A stretch of 64,000 bases of DNA from Phytoactinopolyspora mesophila (GCF_010122465.1 NZ_WLZY01000007.1:286934-350933); one strand, 5' to 3'; positions 37,326 to 46,970 are shown, numbered from the stretch's first letter. Translations and numbers: made by a program. The notes: generated by a model not told the origin, from the sequence alone.

Positions 37326-38021
37326 TCAGCCTCCGTCGCGTATACCCGGCGTCACCATGCCCAGGACGTGCTCCAATCGCGACTCCGGCGTCCAGAGGAC
37401 GGCCTTCCATCCCTCGCGCTCGGCCGCGGACACGTTCTCCTGGGTGTCGTCGACCAGGCAGTGTTCTGCCGGACGCAACCCCGTTCGTGACTCAACGACG
37501 CGGTAAAAGCCCTCTTCGGTCTTGACGTGCCCGACGTCAGCGGCGTAATGCATCGAAGCGAAGTAGCGACGCAGGCCGAGGGTATCCCACAGATATCGCG
37601 CCCGGTGGTGTTCCTGGACCGTGGCCAGGTGAACATCGAGGCCCCTCGCCCTCGCCTCGCCGAGGTCGTTCAGCAACCGCTCGTCCAGGTGTGCGTCACG
37701 CGCGAACCAGTAATCGACGAGCTCCCGGGACGAGATGCCGCCCAGCGCCGGGACCACCACGTCAAGTCGATCGAAGAGATCGGCCCGACCCAAGACGACG
37801 TCACCGAAATGCACAGCGAAGAAACGCCGACCGAGCGCGGCAGGGTCAATGCCGAGGTCAGCCTCGAGGTCCGCGTCCCACGAACGACCGCCGGGTCGCC
37901 GGATGACCACGCCGTCAACGTCAAACATCAGCGCCCGTACGTCCACGGCAACGCACACTATCTCAGGCGCGCCGAGTTGCTCTCCCGCTCCAACCGACTC
38001 ACCGCTGGCCAGCCGCCCCAT
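37326..38021 (-). CDS. HAD-superfamily hydrolase
   Basis: A phosphatase-like HAD protein of about 205-231 residues. Motif I is LMFDVDGVVIRRP (nucleophile Asp and acid Asp), motif II lies in HLATVQEHHRARYL (Thr) and motif III/IV is CLVDDTQENVSAA. Start uncertain: the ATG at 38021 overlaps the phosphoesterase gene by 23 bases, while a GTG at 37943 would begin directly before motif I. Substrate unknown, probably a small phosphorylated metabolite. Confidence 0.8.
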   Translation of the reverse strand: MGRLASGESVGAGEQLGAPEIVCVAVDVRALMFDVDGVVIRRPGGRSWDADLEADLGIDPAALGRRFFAVHFGDVVLGRADLFDRLDVVVPALGGISSRELVDYWFARDAHLDERLLNDLGEARARGLDVHLATVQEHHRARYLWDTLGLRRYFASMHYAADVGHVKTEEGFYRVVESRTGLRPAEHCLVDDTQENVSAAEREGWKAVLWTPESRLEHVLGMVTPGIRDGG

Positions 38022-39039
38022 CTCGTCTGGTATTCGCAGACGTCGTCAGCCGCCCCGCCCAGCCGATGTTCTCAACCAGGTAACGCGGGTCGGTGCCGGC
38101 CGCGTCTCTGATCGCCGCGGCGACGTCTGCCAGGCGTTGCTCCGACCACGTCCCGCCGGTGATCTCGATCCGGACGGCGAGTCGTTGGCCGTCCTGCAGG
38201 AGCTGCGCCACGGAGCCGAGTTCGGTATCGGTCCGCTCGATAGTTGTGTCGACGTCGTCAGCGGCCGCCACCGCAAGGTGCGCCCAACGCACGAGCGAAA
38301 GTTCGCGATGGCGCACGTCAGTGATCCGCTCCCCTTCGGCCGTGGTCACCGTCACGCCCTTGGGGCCGGACTCTCTGGCAGTGCGCCCCTGGGTGTTGCC
38401 GGAGTACACCACCCACGGGGCGGTACGCACCACCTCACGCGGATGCACGTGCCCGAGCGCCCAGTACTGGTAATCACGCTGAAGCAGGGCGTCCAGGGTG
38501 GTGGGCGCGCACGGCTGCCCGGGACGGCTGTTGTCGAGGCTGGTGTGCTGGATGCCGACGTTCAGCAGTCCAGGAATGCCGGCCGGAAACGTCGCGGTGA
38601 GATCCTCAGCCACGACGGCAGCCGGTAGACCACGCCCGTGGACGGCCAGTCCCAGCTCCTCAAGCACCACCGTGTGCGCGTGGCCGGAATCGAACCACCA
38701 GACATTCGGCGGCAATGGGTCCGGTGAACCAGCCAGATCCCTCCTGAAGCCGCATGCGGCGTCGTGATTGCCGTCGATGACGAAAACGACGATCCCCGCG
38801 TCGTGCAGGTCCGTCATCGCTTCCCGGAAGGACCGCGCCGTGTGATCGTCATACCAGTCGCGGTCGGTGATGTCGCCCGCAAGAACAACAACGTCGGCAG
38901 ATTCCCCGACCGCGGCGGTGACCAGGTCCGGCAGCGCCTGGCGAGTCGGCGCATGCCAGTCCTCATTCGGGTAGTGCCGCTGAAGCCCATAGAGCGGGCT
39001 GTTGAGGTGCAGATCGGCGGCATGAACGAGAACCGTCAC
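37999..39039 (-). CDS. SbcD/Mre11-like metallophosphoesterase
   Basis: A calcineurin-like phosphoesterase, 346 residues, resembling the DNA exonuclease family of SbcD. Metal ligands are visible in order: HAADLHLNSPL, VLAGDITDRDWYD, VIDGNHDAACG, GIQHTSLDNS and ALGHVHPRE. The GTG at 39039 starts at MTVLVHAADLHLN, which leaves little room for any other start. No SbcC-type ATPase is adjacent, and the C-terminal helical capping part is short, so a different substrate is possible. Confidence 0.85.
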   Translation of the reverse strand: MTVLVHAADLHLNSPLYGLQRHYPNEDWHAPTRQALPDLVTAAVGESADVVVLAGDITDRDWYDDHTARSFREAMTDLHDAGIVVFVIDGNHDAACGFRRDLAGSPDPLPPNVWWFDSGHAHTVVLEELGLAVHGRGLPAAVVAEDLTATFPAGIPGLLNVGIQHTSLDNSRPGQPCAPTTLDALLQRDYQYWALGHVHPREVVRTAPWVVYSGNTQGRTARESGPKGVTVTTAEGERITDVRHRELSLVRWAHLAVAAADDVDTTIERTDTELGSVAQLLQDGQRLAVRIEITGGTWSEQRLADVAAAIRDAAGTDPRYLVENIGWAGRLTTSANTRRDGAAGQR

Positions 39040-39190
39040 AGCCCGAGACTACTGAAGCCATCGAATCCACATGTCATGATCAACGTCCACTGCCTCGCCA
39101 GCCAGCCGGTATCGTGGCTGAAGCAGTGGCCGACGACTACCCGCGCACCCGCCGGCGAGGGTCACGGACCACGGGGGAGGAAGATTCGCC

Positions 39191-40735
39191 ATGTACGGCC
39201 CTGGAGTGCGGCTCGCCGAGCGCTATCTCCTGGACGAGCTCATCGGCAGCGGTGGCATGGGCGAGGTCTGGCGAGCGACGGACCAGGTGCTGGGACGGAC
39301 CGTCGCGGTCAAGGTCATGCGCTCGCAACTGGTTGCCCAGCCCGGCTTCGCGCAGCGGTTTCTCGCCGAAGCTCGCGCCATGGCCACCATCAAGCACTCT
39401 GCGGTGGTGGATGTCTACGACTACCAAGGCGACTCCTCCACAGCCATCCTGGTGATGGAACTCGTCGAGGGGGAACCTCTGTCGCGCCGGTTGCACCGGA
39501 TGGGCCGGCTGACGCCAGATTTCACCACCGCCCTGGTGGCGCAGACCGCCGAAGCTCTGCAGGCCGCCCACGACACCGGCATCGTGCACCGTGACGTCAA
39601 ACCGGCCAATCTGCTCATCACGAAAGACGACCGGGTGGTTCTCACCGACTTCGGCATCGCCCGATCCGGAACGTCCGCACAGCTGACCGCCACCGGCGAG
39701 GTGGTCGGCACGCCGTCGTACCTCGCGCCGGAACAGGTGCTCGGCCATCCGGCCACTCCTCGATCGGATATGTATGCGTTGGGCGTGGTCGCCTACGAGT
39801 GCCTCACCGGAAGACTGCCGTTCGCCGGCGACAACTCATTCGCTGTCGCCACCCAGCGCCTGCACGAGCCCCCGGCTCCGTTGGACGCCGACGTCCCACC
39901 CGGAGTGGCCGCTCTTGTCCGGCGCATGCTGGCCACCGAACCGGATCAGCGGTGGCCGTCAGCGCGCGAACTCGCCGTGACCGCGCGGAACGTCGCGGCC
40001 GCGCCCCATGACGCCCAGACCGTCGTCGCGCACCCCGACGACCTCGCCACGCAGGTACAAGCGTTTAACCCACCGCCGCCGCCTGCGCAGCAAACCGCCC
40101 CGACGGTCGCACAGCCACCCCCGCGGCCTGTACCCGCGACCCACGTACTACGTCCCACGCCGGTCCAGCCGGAGCCGGCTCGGCGGCCGGCGCCCGCTCG
40201 GCGCGAGGCCGCTCCAGCGCGGCGCGCTGAGCAGCCTGCCCCGTCCAGGCCGCGCCGCCGCCGCATTCCGCTCATCGCCGGAGCCTTGCTCGCCCTGGCG
40301 GGCTTGTGTCTCGCGGTGTACGTCGGACAGCTGTGGAACCTGCACGCGGATGTCGTCGCGGTCGTCGAGAACTGGCTCACCGGTACGTTCGAATGGCTCA
40401 GCGGCATCGTGCCGATCATCGCCTGGGCAGTGGTCGCGGTCTACGGCTTCCTCACGGCGATGCTGCTGATCCTCGCCATTCCCGTCGCGCTCGGTAGCCG
40501 GGCAGCCCGGCGACTGTCACTCACCTTCGGTTTCGTCACGCTGCTCGTCGCGGCGCCCCTGGGTGTGGCCGGTGCCTTCCTGGTCGGCAGGCTCGATCCC
40601 GAGGCGGATGTCCTGCGCGAGTTGCTCGCCACCATCCCGGCGTCATACCCGGGCTACACGATCGCGGCCGGGCTCACGGCGATGGTCTCCATACTCACGG
40701 CCCTGATCCTGCTCATGTCCCGGTCCGCTCCTTGA
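39191..40735 (+). CDS. Membrane serine/threonine protein kinase (Hanks type)
   Basis: 514 residues. The kinase domain covers 1-270: nucleotide loop GSGGMGEVWRAT, lysine in VAVKVM, catalytic HRDVKPANLL, metal DFGIARSG and APEQ. A Pro/Ala/Arg-rich linker (270-350) leads to four predicted membrane helices (about 355-514). There are no PASTA or other external repeats, so any signal is likely from the membrane. ATG at 39191 with GGGGAGGA upstream. The stop codon lies in the 40.7-kb palindrome. Substrates unknown. Confidence 0.9.
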   Translation: MYGPGVRLAERYLLDELIGSGGMGEVWRATDQVLGRTVAVKVMRSQLVAQPGFAQRFLAEARAMATIKHSAVVDVYDYQGDSSTAILVMELVEGEPLSRRLHRMGRLTPDFTTALVAQTAEALQAAHDTGIVHRDVKPANLLITKDDRVVLTDFGIARSGTSAQLTATGEVVGTPSYLAPEQVLGHPATPRSDMYALGVVAYECLTGRLPFAGDNSFAVATQRLHEPPAPLDADVPPGVAALVRRMLATEPDQRWPSARELAVTARNVAAAPHDAQTVVAHPDDLATQVQAFNPPPPPAQQTAPTVAQPPPRPVPATHVLRPTPVQPEPARRPAPARREAAPARRAEQPAPSRPRRRRIPLIAGALLALAGLCLAVYVGQLWNLHADVVAVVENWLTGTFEWLSGIVPIIAWAVVAVYGFLTAMLLILAIPVALGSRAARRLSLTFGFVTLLVAAPLGVAGAFLVGRLDPEADVLRELLATIPASYPGYTIAAGLTAMVSILTALILLMSRSAP

Positions 40736-40786
40736 TCATTGTGCTCGTTTAGGCGCTATGGCACCTAAACGAGCACAATGATCAAG
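40731..40786. terminator. TGATCA-type inverted repeat carrying both convergent stop codons
   Basis: Arms 40731-40753 and 40764-40786 are perfect 23-base reverse complements around a 10-base loop. The left TGATCA contains the kinase stop TGA (40733-40735) and the right one the cupin stop (40784-40782). A short loop and strong stem suggest a bidirectional terminator. Confidence 0.85.
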
Positions 40787-41528
40787 AACCTGCGGAGTGC
40801 ACGTGCGGGTGCGCCACATCGTGGGTACGCAACCGGCCGCACATGCCCCACCGTGAGGTCTCACTCGGCGGGGATTCGAGCACCGCGGAGGCCCGCAGAT
40901 GTTCACCATCACCGCGTTCGAGCGCGTCGAGCACCTCGGCGGTCTTGCGCGTCTCCCGCGCCACTGACGCCTCCCAGGTTTCGCGCCATCCGGGCGCCGC
41001 CTCACGGACCAGTGCCACCGCGTGGTCGTAGAACTCCTCGAGCGGAGTTGTGTCGCCGCTGCTGACGCGTTCCGCGATGTGCAGGAAGCCCTCGACCGCC
41101 AGTTCCCTGCGACGCGTGACGGCGTCCGCCATGACCTCCTCGGGCTCACCCACCGGCAACGTCGCGGCGGCGCGGTACCGCGCCACTTCGCTGACCACGT
41201 CCGGCGGGAATGTCATGACGGCGTCGCCCGCTTCCGGGAGGCCGGAGTTCTGCATGACGACGATCACCTCGAGCTCACCCCGGTTGATCGCCCGGTGAAT
41301 GGTCCCGGGGGTGAACCATACTGTCGAGCCAGGTCCTAACTCGGTCTCCCGGAAACCGGACATGTCGACGGTCTGCAATGCCCCGGAGCCGCCGACGACG
41401 ACGTACCCCTCAGCGGATGCGGTGTGCATATGCGGTGTGCCGCCCGCGAGCCCGTCCTGACAGGCATCCGGATAGACCGACAGGCGGCTCACCGACGTTG
41501 CGCCTGGAAAGGCTGGCAGCGCAGTCAT
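40782..41528 (-). CDS. Cupin-domain protein
   Basis: A 248-residue soluble protein. The N-terminal cupin barrel (about 20-110) has HMHTASAEGYVVVGGSGAL and GSTVWFTPGTIHRAINRG, holding the metal-binding histidines. The second half is helical and of unknown function. The ATG at 41528 overlaps the DUF6807 stop by four bases, so it is the last gene of the carbohydrate operon. It may bind or isomerise a sugar-derived product; no specific reaction can be stated. Confidence 0.75.
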   Translation of the reverse strand: MTALPAFPGATSVSRLSVYPDACQDGLAGGTPHMHTASAEGYVVVGGSGALQTVDMSGFRETELGPGSTVWFTPGTIHRAINRGELEVIVVMQNSGLPEAGDAVMTFPPDVVSEVARYRAAATLPVGEPEEVMADAVTRRRELAVEGFLHIAERVSSGDTTPLEEFYDHAVALVREAAPGWRETWEASVARETRKTAEVLDALERGDGEHLRASAVLESPPSETSRWGMCGRLRTHDVAHPHVHSAGS

Positions 41529-42502
41529 GCCACCACCCCCGAGTGCTCGGCCGGGTCCGGCGTGGACACCGCTGACGTGTTCCGCGCCGCCGCCAGAGCA
41601 TCACGGCCCGTGGCAGCGAGCTGGGCCGTACCTTCAGCATCTCGGTCACCGGTGGCCACCACTACGGCGTAGCGGAACCTGATGGTGTCGCCGTCATCCA
41701 CGCGGGTCTCCTCGTCGAAGAACGGTGCTGGGCAGAGGCAGGCGAACTCTTCGGTGCGGGTAAACCAGAGCGGCGGATGTTGCGGATTCGCGGCGTCGTC
41801 CACCATGACCAGCGTCGACCACTCACCGGTCTCGTCATGCTGACCGCGGAAGCCCAGCCACTCCGCGCGAGTTCCGCGCAGATCATTGCCGCTTCCCGCA
41901 GTGGTGGCCGACTGCACGATGCCGCCCGTGAACGATCGAGGCCCTCGCCAGAACAGCCCTCCGTACCCGGCGTTCGGACGGCCCTTGGTGGTCGGTGAGC
42001 CGATATCGAGTGGGGCTCCGGAGACGTTGTTCATGGTCGTGTCGAAGATCAGTACCCATGTGCCCTCGTCCACAACCTCCACCGTCAGCACACGGTGCTC
42101 GTCGATAACCGGCTCGCCATTCTGCGCCCGCCAATCGAGCCGGTGCCCGATCTGTGCCCGCTGGCCGGCCGCCGCCAAGGCCGTCATCTCCCGGTGCACG
42201 GCGCTGCCGTTGTTGTCCATCTGCACGTAGAAACTGCCGTGCACGTAGGTGGGACCACCCCAGAAGTTGTGCTCCCCCACGTGCGGGAGCGACCACGCGA
42301 TGCCCTTGTGCCACACGTGGTCATGCGGCCGGAACAGACTGACGACGTCTCCGGCCAGCGTGCGGATCGGGTGCAGATACGGCTTCGGTGACTCCAGCAC
42401 GGGTGTGTCCGGCCGGTAGGTGTAGGTGAACAACTCGACGTCGCCGGCAGTGACGCTCACCGCCCGGTCGAGCGCGTGGTCGATCCGCAGAGTGGGACTC
42501 AT
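41525..42502 (-). CDS. DUF6807 (PmoA-like) family protein
   Basis: A 325-residue protein of the DUF6807 family, earlier called PmoA-like, common in carbohydrate gene clusters but not biochemically defined. Conserved stretches include SPKPYLHPIRTLAGDVV, FRPHDHVWHKGIAWSLPHVGEHNFWGG and GLFWRGPRSFTGG, rich in His/Trp typical of a sugar or metal site. The start ATG at 42502 overlaps the oxidoreductase stop by four bases; a longer frame to 42754 is antisense to that gene and rejected. No signal peptide, so it acts in the cytosol. Confidence 0.8.
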   Translation of the reverse strand: MSPTLRIDHALDRAVSVTAGDVELFTYTYRPDTPVLESPKPYLHPIRTLAGDVVSLFRPHDHVWHKGIAWSLPHVGEHNFWGGPTYVHGSFYVQMDNNGSAVHREMTALAAAGQRAQIGHRLDWRAQNGEPVIDEHRVLTVEVVDEGTWVLIFDTTMNNVSGAPLDIGSPTTKGRPNAGYGGLFWRGPRSFTGGIVQSATTAGSGNDLRGTRAEWLGFRGQHDETGEWSTLVMVDDAANPQHPPLWFTRTEEFACLCPAPFFDEETRVDDGDTIRFRYAVVVATGDRDAEGTAQLAATGRDALAAARNTSAVSTPDPAEHSGVVA

Positions 42503-43599
42503 GCGATGCTCACCTCCGCCCACGGTGCTCCCGTTCCGTCCATACGCTGGTAGAACGGGCTGTCCGGACCGATTTGGCCACGTTGGATACGTTCCCCGGT
42601 GAACGCCGACGCATACAGGGCAGCGATGAACTCCATGGTCAGCCGCGTATCGTCCAGCGTCACGGGCGGTGGTTGGCCGGCGTCCAGCGCGTCGAGCACC
42701 GCCCGCAACTGCTCGTCGTGTCCGCTCGGCACCTCGCTCTTCTCGGCCGTCCATCGCTCGGCGATGTCGTCGTGCCCGGGCGCGGCGGTGATCCGCCAGT
42801 CGGCATCGGTATAGCCGTAGAGATGTTCCAGCTCCACTGTCGCGTGCTCGAAGTCGAACCGGAGCGCCGACACCTCCCGTGGTGACACCACCGAGTTCAC
42901 CACCGACGCCACGGCGCCGTTGTCGAAGGTCACCAGCGCCATCGAGATGTCCTCGGTCTGCGTGGGGCGAGCGCTGCGGCTTGCCACCGCCGTCACCTCA
43001 CGCCATGGACCCAGGACCGAAAGCAGCAGATCGAATTGATGAATGCCATGGCCCATCGTGGGCCCGCCACCTTCGTTCTCCCACGACCCGCGCCACGGCG
43101 CCGCGAAATAGGCTTCGTCGCGGAACCACTGAGTGGCGCAGGTGGCCAGCAGCGGGCGGCCCAGTTCCGCCTTACCGGCCATCCTCCGCAATCGGATCGC
43201 GCCCGGTCCGAACCGATGCTGGAAGACGGTGGCCACCCGCGCCGACGAGCGCCGCTCGGCGGCGACGATGTCGTCCATCTCCGCCAGCGACAGCGCCGGC
43301 GGCTTCTCGAGCAGCACCGTCACGTGCTCGGCCAGGCACTGCTTCGCCAACGACGCGTGCTGCTGAGGAGGAGTGCACACGTGGACCACGTCCACCTCCT
43401 CCTCCAGCAGCATTTCCGCCAAGCTGGCGAAGACACGCGGCACGCCCCACTTGTCGGCGAAAGCTCGTGCCCGGCCGGCGTCCACATCGACCACCGCCGC
43501 GAGGCTGGCGCGCTCTGCTGCGGCCTGGACGGCCCCGGCGTGGGCATTGGCGATTGCACCGGTTCCGACGATCGCCGTCCGATAACTGCGTTGGGACAT
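42499..43599 (-). CDS. Gfo/Idh/MocA-family oxidoreductase
   Basis: NAD(P)-dependent sugar or inositol dehydrogenase-like enzyme, 366 residues. N-terminal Rossmann fold with GTGAIANAHAGAVQAA, then VVHVCTPPQQHASLAKQCL and the EKPPALSL motif with the catalytic lysine. The C-terminal beta-sheet domain has MGHGIHQFDLLLSVLG. The ATG at 43599 follows AAAGGAGC. It probably oxidises a sugar freed from the imported oligosaccharide; the substrate is not known. Confidence 0.88.
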   Translation of the reverse strand: MSQRSYRTAIVGTGAIANAHAGAVQAAAERASLAAVVDVDAGRARAFADKWGVPRVFASLAEMLLEEEVDVVHVCTPPQQHASLAKQCLAEHVTVLLEKPPALSLAEMDDIVAAERRSSARVATVFQHRFGPGAIRLRRMAGKAELGRPLLATCATQWFRDEAYFAAPWRGSWENEGGGPTMGHGIHQFDLLLSVLGPWREVTAVASRSARPTQTEDISMALVTFDNGAVASVVNSVVSPREVSALRFDFEHATVELEHLYGYTDADWRITAAPGHDDIAERWTAEKSEVPSGHDEQLRAVLDALDAGQPPPVTLDDTRLTMEFIAALYASAFTGERIQRGQIGPDSPFYQRMDGTGAPWAEVSIA

Positions 43600-43665
43600 T
43601 ACCTCGTGCTCCTTTACCAGTCTTCCCTGCCGGTTCGGCAGGGAAGATACTGATCTCGCGTTGAA

Positions 43666-45018
43666 TCAGGCCGCGTCGATCTCGGACTGAAGCTCTTGGA
43701 TGAAGCTCTCGGCCGCGTCCTCGGGCGTGATCTGCCCGAACAACACCTGCTCGGTGTAGCGGCCGAGAATCGCCTCGATGCCGCTCCCACCGTTGGGGGT
43801 CACCCGCGGAGTCTCACCGACGGTGATCTCGTCGATGTACTGCAGGGCCGCGGTGTCCGTGTCGGTCAACTCACCGGCGATCGCCGAACGGACATTCTCG
43901 TTGGCTGGGACGCCTCGGTCGGTCAGCAACACCCCACCCGCTTCTTCGCTGTTGGCGAGGAAGTCGACGAACAATGCCGCCTCGTTCGGATGATCGGTGC
44001 GCGCGGAGATCGACCAGTACATCGACGGCTTGTAGTACGCGCCCGGGGCGGTCGCATCGGCCTCACCTGGCAGCTTGAGCAGCTGTAGCTCGGACCCGCT
44101 GGCTGCGGTGAGAGAGCTGAGCTGCGTGTTCCACCAGGTGGCGAAAACCGAGTTGTTGGTGGCCGTGCCGGACTGATCGAGTCCTGCGGTGGACCGCTCG
44201 ATGGTGGTGGACGCGTCCGGCGCGATGCCTTCCTCGGCCAGATCGCTCAGGTAGGTCCAGTAGTCGGCCAGCACCTCCGGCGGGATGACCACGTTTCCGT
44301 CGTCGTCATACACCGATGCCCCGGCCTGGCGGGCCCAGATGTTCACCCCGCCGGCATCGAACCCCCAGGACTGCACCCCGGTCACGGCACCGCCGCTGGC
44401 CTCGGAGATCTCCCCGCCGATTTCCTTCAGGTCATCCCAGGACCAGGTGTCGTCGTCGGGCAGGTCGAATCCGTACTCCTCGAGAAGGTCGACGTTCACC
44501 ACGAACGAATACGCCGACAGCCCCACGGGCAGGGCGTATTGACCGCCTTCCACGACACCGGTGGCCAGTGCGTTCTCGTCGAAGCCCGATGTGTCGAGGT
44601 GCCCGTCGACTGTTCCGAGGTCCAGCAGGGCGCCACGCTCGGCGTAGGAGGCCAGATACAGCTCGTCCATCTGGATGATGTCCGGCGCGTCGTTGGCGGC
44701 GACGGTGGTGGCGAGACTGTCCCAGTAGCCGTTCCAGTCCTTGAACTCCCCACGAACGGTGATGTGGGGATACTCCGCCTCGAACAGGTCGATGACATCC
44801 TGGGTCCGCTGGTGCCGCTCATCCGAGCCCCACCAGGTGAAACGCAATGTCACCGGGTCGTCCGACAGCTCCGTCTCCGCGCTGGCGTTGTCGTTGTCGT
44901 TGTCGTTGTTGTTGTCCGAGCCGGCGTCATCGCTTCCGCAGGCGGTCAGCGCGAGCGATGCGGCAACACCCAGCAATACCGCACGGGTAGCGAGGCGACG
45001 TGGATGAGGGTGGCGCAT
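43666..45018 (-). CDS. ABC sugar transporter solute-binding lipoprotein, second importer
   Basis: 450-residue extracellular binding protein. Signal MRHPHPRRLATRAVLLGVAA and lipobox cysteine in LTACGSDD. A low-complexity Asn/Asp spacer (about residues 32-43) is encoded by runs of GTTGTC on the + strand. The family-1 fold follows with VTLRFTWWGSDERHQRT and IIQMDELYLASYAERGALLDL. The ATG at 45018 has GGAGGA upstream. It lies after the two permeases rather than before, 61 bases from the second. The ligand is likely an oligosaccharide. Confidence 0.9.
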   Translation of the reverse strand: MRHPHPRRLATRAVLLGVAASLALTACGSDDAGSDNNNDNDNDNASAETELSDDPVTLRFTWWGSDERHQRTQDVIDLFEAEYPHITVRGEFKDWNGYWDSLATTVAANDAPDIIQMDELYLASYAERGALLDLGTVDGHLDTSGFDENALATGVVEGGQYALPVGLSAYSFVVNVDLLEEYGFDLPDDDTWSWDDLKEIGGEISEASGGAVTGVQSWGFDAGGVNIWARQAGASVYDDDGNVVIPPEVLADYWTYLSDLAEEGIAPDASTTIERSTAGLDQSGTATNNSVFATWWNTQLSSLTAASGSELQLLKLPGEADATAPGAYYKPSMYWSISARTDHPNEAALFVDFLANSEEAGGVLLTDRGVPANENVRSAIAGELTDTDTAALQYIDEITVGETPRVTPNGGSGIEAILGRYTEQVLFGQITPEDAAESFIQELQSEIDAA

Positions 45019-45079
45019 GGTAGATCCTCCATGTGGTGTGTGTTCGACATTGAACTGGCCGGCCGGTGTCACCGGTTGC

Positions 45080-46051
45080 CTACTTGCCGCCGGTGGTGGC
45101 GATCCCCTTGATGAGGTATCGCTGGCCGATGAGGAAAGCGAGGAAAACGGGGATCAGAGACAGCACACTCATCGCGAACATCGAGCCCCACGAGGTGGCG
45201 ACCGTGGAGTCGACGAAGGAGCGCAACGCGACAGGCACCGTGTACATCTCTGGATCGGTCAGATAAATGAGCTGGGAGAAGAAATCGTTCCACGTCCAGA
45301 TGAACGTGAAGATCGCCGTGGTGGCGAGCGCGGGGATCATCAGCGGCAAGATGACCTTCAGGAAGATCCGGCCGTGGCCGCAGCCGTCGATCCTGGCCGC
45401 CTCGTCCAGCTCACGCGGAAGCCCGCGGATGAACTGGACCATGAGGAAGATGAAGAACGCGTCGGTGGCCAGAATCTTCGGGATGATCAGCGGCAAGAAC
45501 GTGTTCACCCACCCCAGCTGGGAGAACAGGATGTACTGCGGCACGATGATCACGTGGATCGGCAGCATGATGGTGCCGAGCATGATGGCGAACCACAACC
45601 GCTTGGCGGTGAACTCGAGCCTGGCGAACGCATAAGCCGCCATGGAGCACGCCACCAGGTTGCCCACGATGCAGCCGAGCACGACGATCGCTGAGTTGAT
45701 CATGTAGTGCCCGAAGGAATGGGACAGCGCATCCCAGCCTTCGCTGTAGTTGTCCACCTGGAGCGTATCCAGGAAGACGCCCGTCTGCCGGAAGATCTCG
45801 GCGCTGGGGCGCAGTGAGCTGACCACCATCCAGACAACCGGATACAGCATGAGAAGAGCGGCCAGTATGAGCCCGGCATGTTTGGCCACCGAACGCACGG
45901 CCGCGGGCAGGACCGGATCTCTGGGCCGTCCCGACCTGCGGCCGGGCCCGCCCCGCCCCAGCGACACGTCAGCGCCCGGCCGGCCATGCCACCCACGCGG
46001 GGTGCCGTCGGCGGAGGTGCCGGGGACCTGCCCGGAACGAAGATCAGTCAT
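45080..46051 (-). CDS. ABC sugar transporter permease (MalG-like)
   Basis: 323 residues. A long Gly/Arg/Pro-rich cytoplasmic leader of about 45 residues is unusual and precedes six membrane helices from AGLILAALLMLYPVVWMVV. The EAA loop is DEAARIDGCGHGRIFLKVILP and the end is RYLIKGIATTGGK, typical of MalG-class subunits. The start ATG overlaps the partner stop by eight bases. No ATPase is encoded nearby. Confidence 0.92.
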   Translation of the reverse strand: MTDLRSGQVPGTSADGTPRGWHGRPGADVSLGRGGPGRRSGRPRDPVLPAAVRSVAKHAGLILAALLMLYPVVWMVVSSLRPSAEIFRQTGVFLDTLQVDNYSEGWDALSHSFGHYMINSAIVVLGCIVGNLVACSMAAYAFARLEFTAKRLWFAIMLGTIMLPIHVIIVPQYILFSQLGWVNTFLPLIIPKILATDAFFIFLMVQFIRGLPRELDEAARIDGCGHGRIFLKVILPLMIPALATTAIFTFIWTWNDFFSQLIYLTDPEMYTVPVALRSFVDSTVATSWGSMFAMSVLSLIPVFLAFLIGQRYLIKGIATTGGK

Positions 46052-46970
46052 CGTAGAACACCCAATACTTGGCCGCCCAGAAGTTCAGGACGGTGAATCC
46101 GGCAATGATCACGAGCAGCAACCACGCGAGCGCCGAGGCGTACCCCATGTCGAAGTTGTTGAATCCGCGCTGATACAGGTAAAGCGTGTAGAAGAGCGTC
46201 GAGTCCGACGGCCCGCCGCTGCCACCCGAGACGACGAACGCCTGGGTGAAGGACTGGAAGGCGTGGATCACCTGGAGCACCAGGTTGAAGAAGATGATCG
46301 GCGACAGCAGCGGCAACGTGATCCGCCAGAACTGGGTCCAGCGCCCGGCGCCGTCGGTTGCCGCGGCCTCGTAGTACATCCGCGGAATCTGCCGGAGGCC
46401 GGCCAGGAAGATGACCATCGGCGCACCGAAGGTCCAGACGTTCAGCACGATCAGCGTCGACAATGCCGTACTCGGATCGGAGATCCAGCCCCGTCCCTCG
46501 ATGCCGACCATACTCAACACCTGGTTGATCAGGCCGTCCGCGCCGAAGATCTGCCGCCACAGCACCGCGATGGCGACACTCGAACCGAGCAGTGACGGAA
46601 GATAGAACATCGAACGATAGAACGCCAGCCCGCGCAACCCCCGGTCCAGGAGGAGGGCGAGCGCAAGCGCACACGCCAGCTGCAGTGGCACCGATATGCC
46701 CACATAGCGGAAAGTCACCCCCAACGACGCGTGGAGCCGGGAGTCCGACAGCATGCGGGTGAAGTTGTCCAAACCGCTGAACGACGGTGCTTGGATCAGG
46801 TTGTAGTCGGTGAAACCGAGCGCGAACGAGGCGGCGATCGGTCCGACGGTGATGACGAACAGACCGACGAACCACGGCAACAGGAAGACGGCAGCCGCCT
46901 TGTTGTCCCGCTTCCGCGCAGCAGCACCACCGCCCCCTCGCAGCCGCTGAAGCTCCCCGAGAGCACTCAT
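46044..46970 (-). CDS. ABC sugar transporter permease (MalF-like)
   Basis: 308 residues, six helices starting AAAVFLLPWFVGLFVITVGP. The EAA loop is EAAATDGAGRWTQFWRITLP. The ATG at 46970 (MSALGELQRLRGG) is preceded by GGAGTGAC; a frame to 47366 adds 132 residues of no likeness to permeases and is rejected. First gene of the importer-oxidoreductase-cupin operon. The LacI-type palindrome at 47035-47050 lies 67 bases upstream. Confidence 0.92.
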   Translation of the reverse strand: MSALGELQRLRGGGGAAARKRDNKAAAVFLLPWFVGLFVITVGPIAASFALGFTDYNLIQAPSFSGLDNFTRMLSDSRLHASLGVTFRYVGISVPLQLACALALALLLDRGLRGLAFYRSMFYLPSLLGSSVAIAVLWRQIFGADGLINQVLSMVGIEGRGWISDPSTALSTLIVLNVWTFGAPMVIFLAGLRQIPRMYYEAAATDGAGRWTQFWRITLPLLSPIIFFNLVLQVIHAFQSFTQAFVVSGGSGGPSDSTLFYTLYLYQRGFNNFDMGYASALAWLLLVIIAGFTVLNFWAAKYWVFYDD

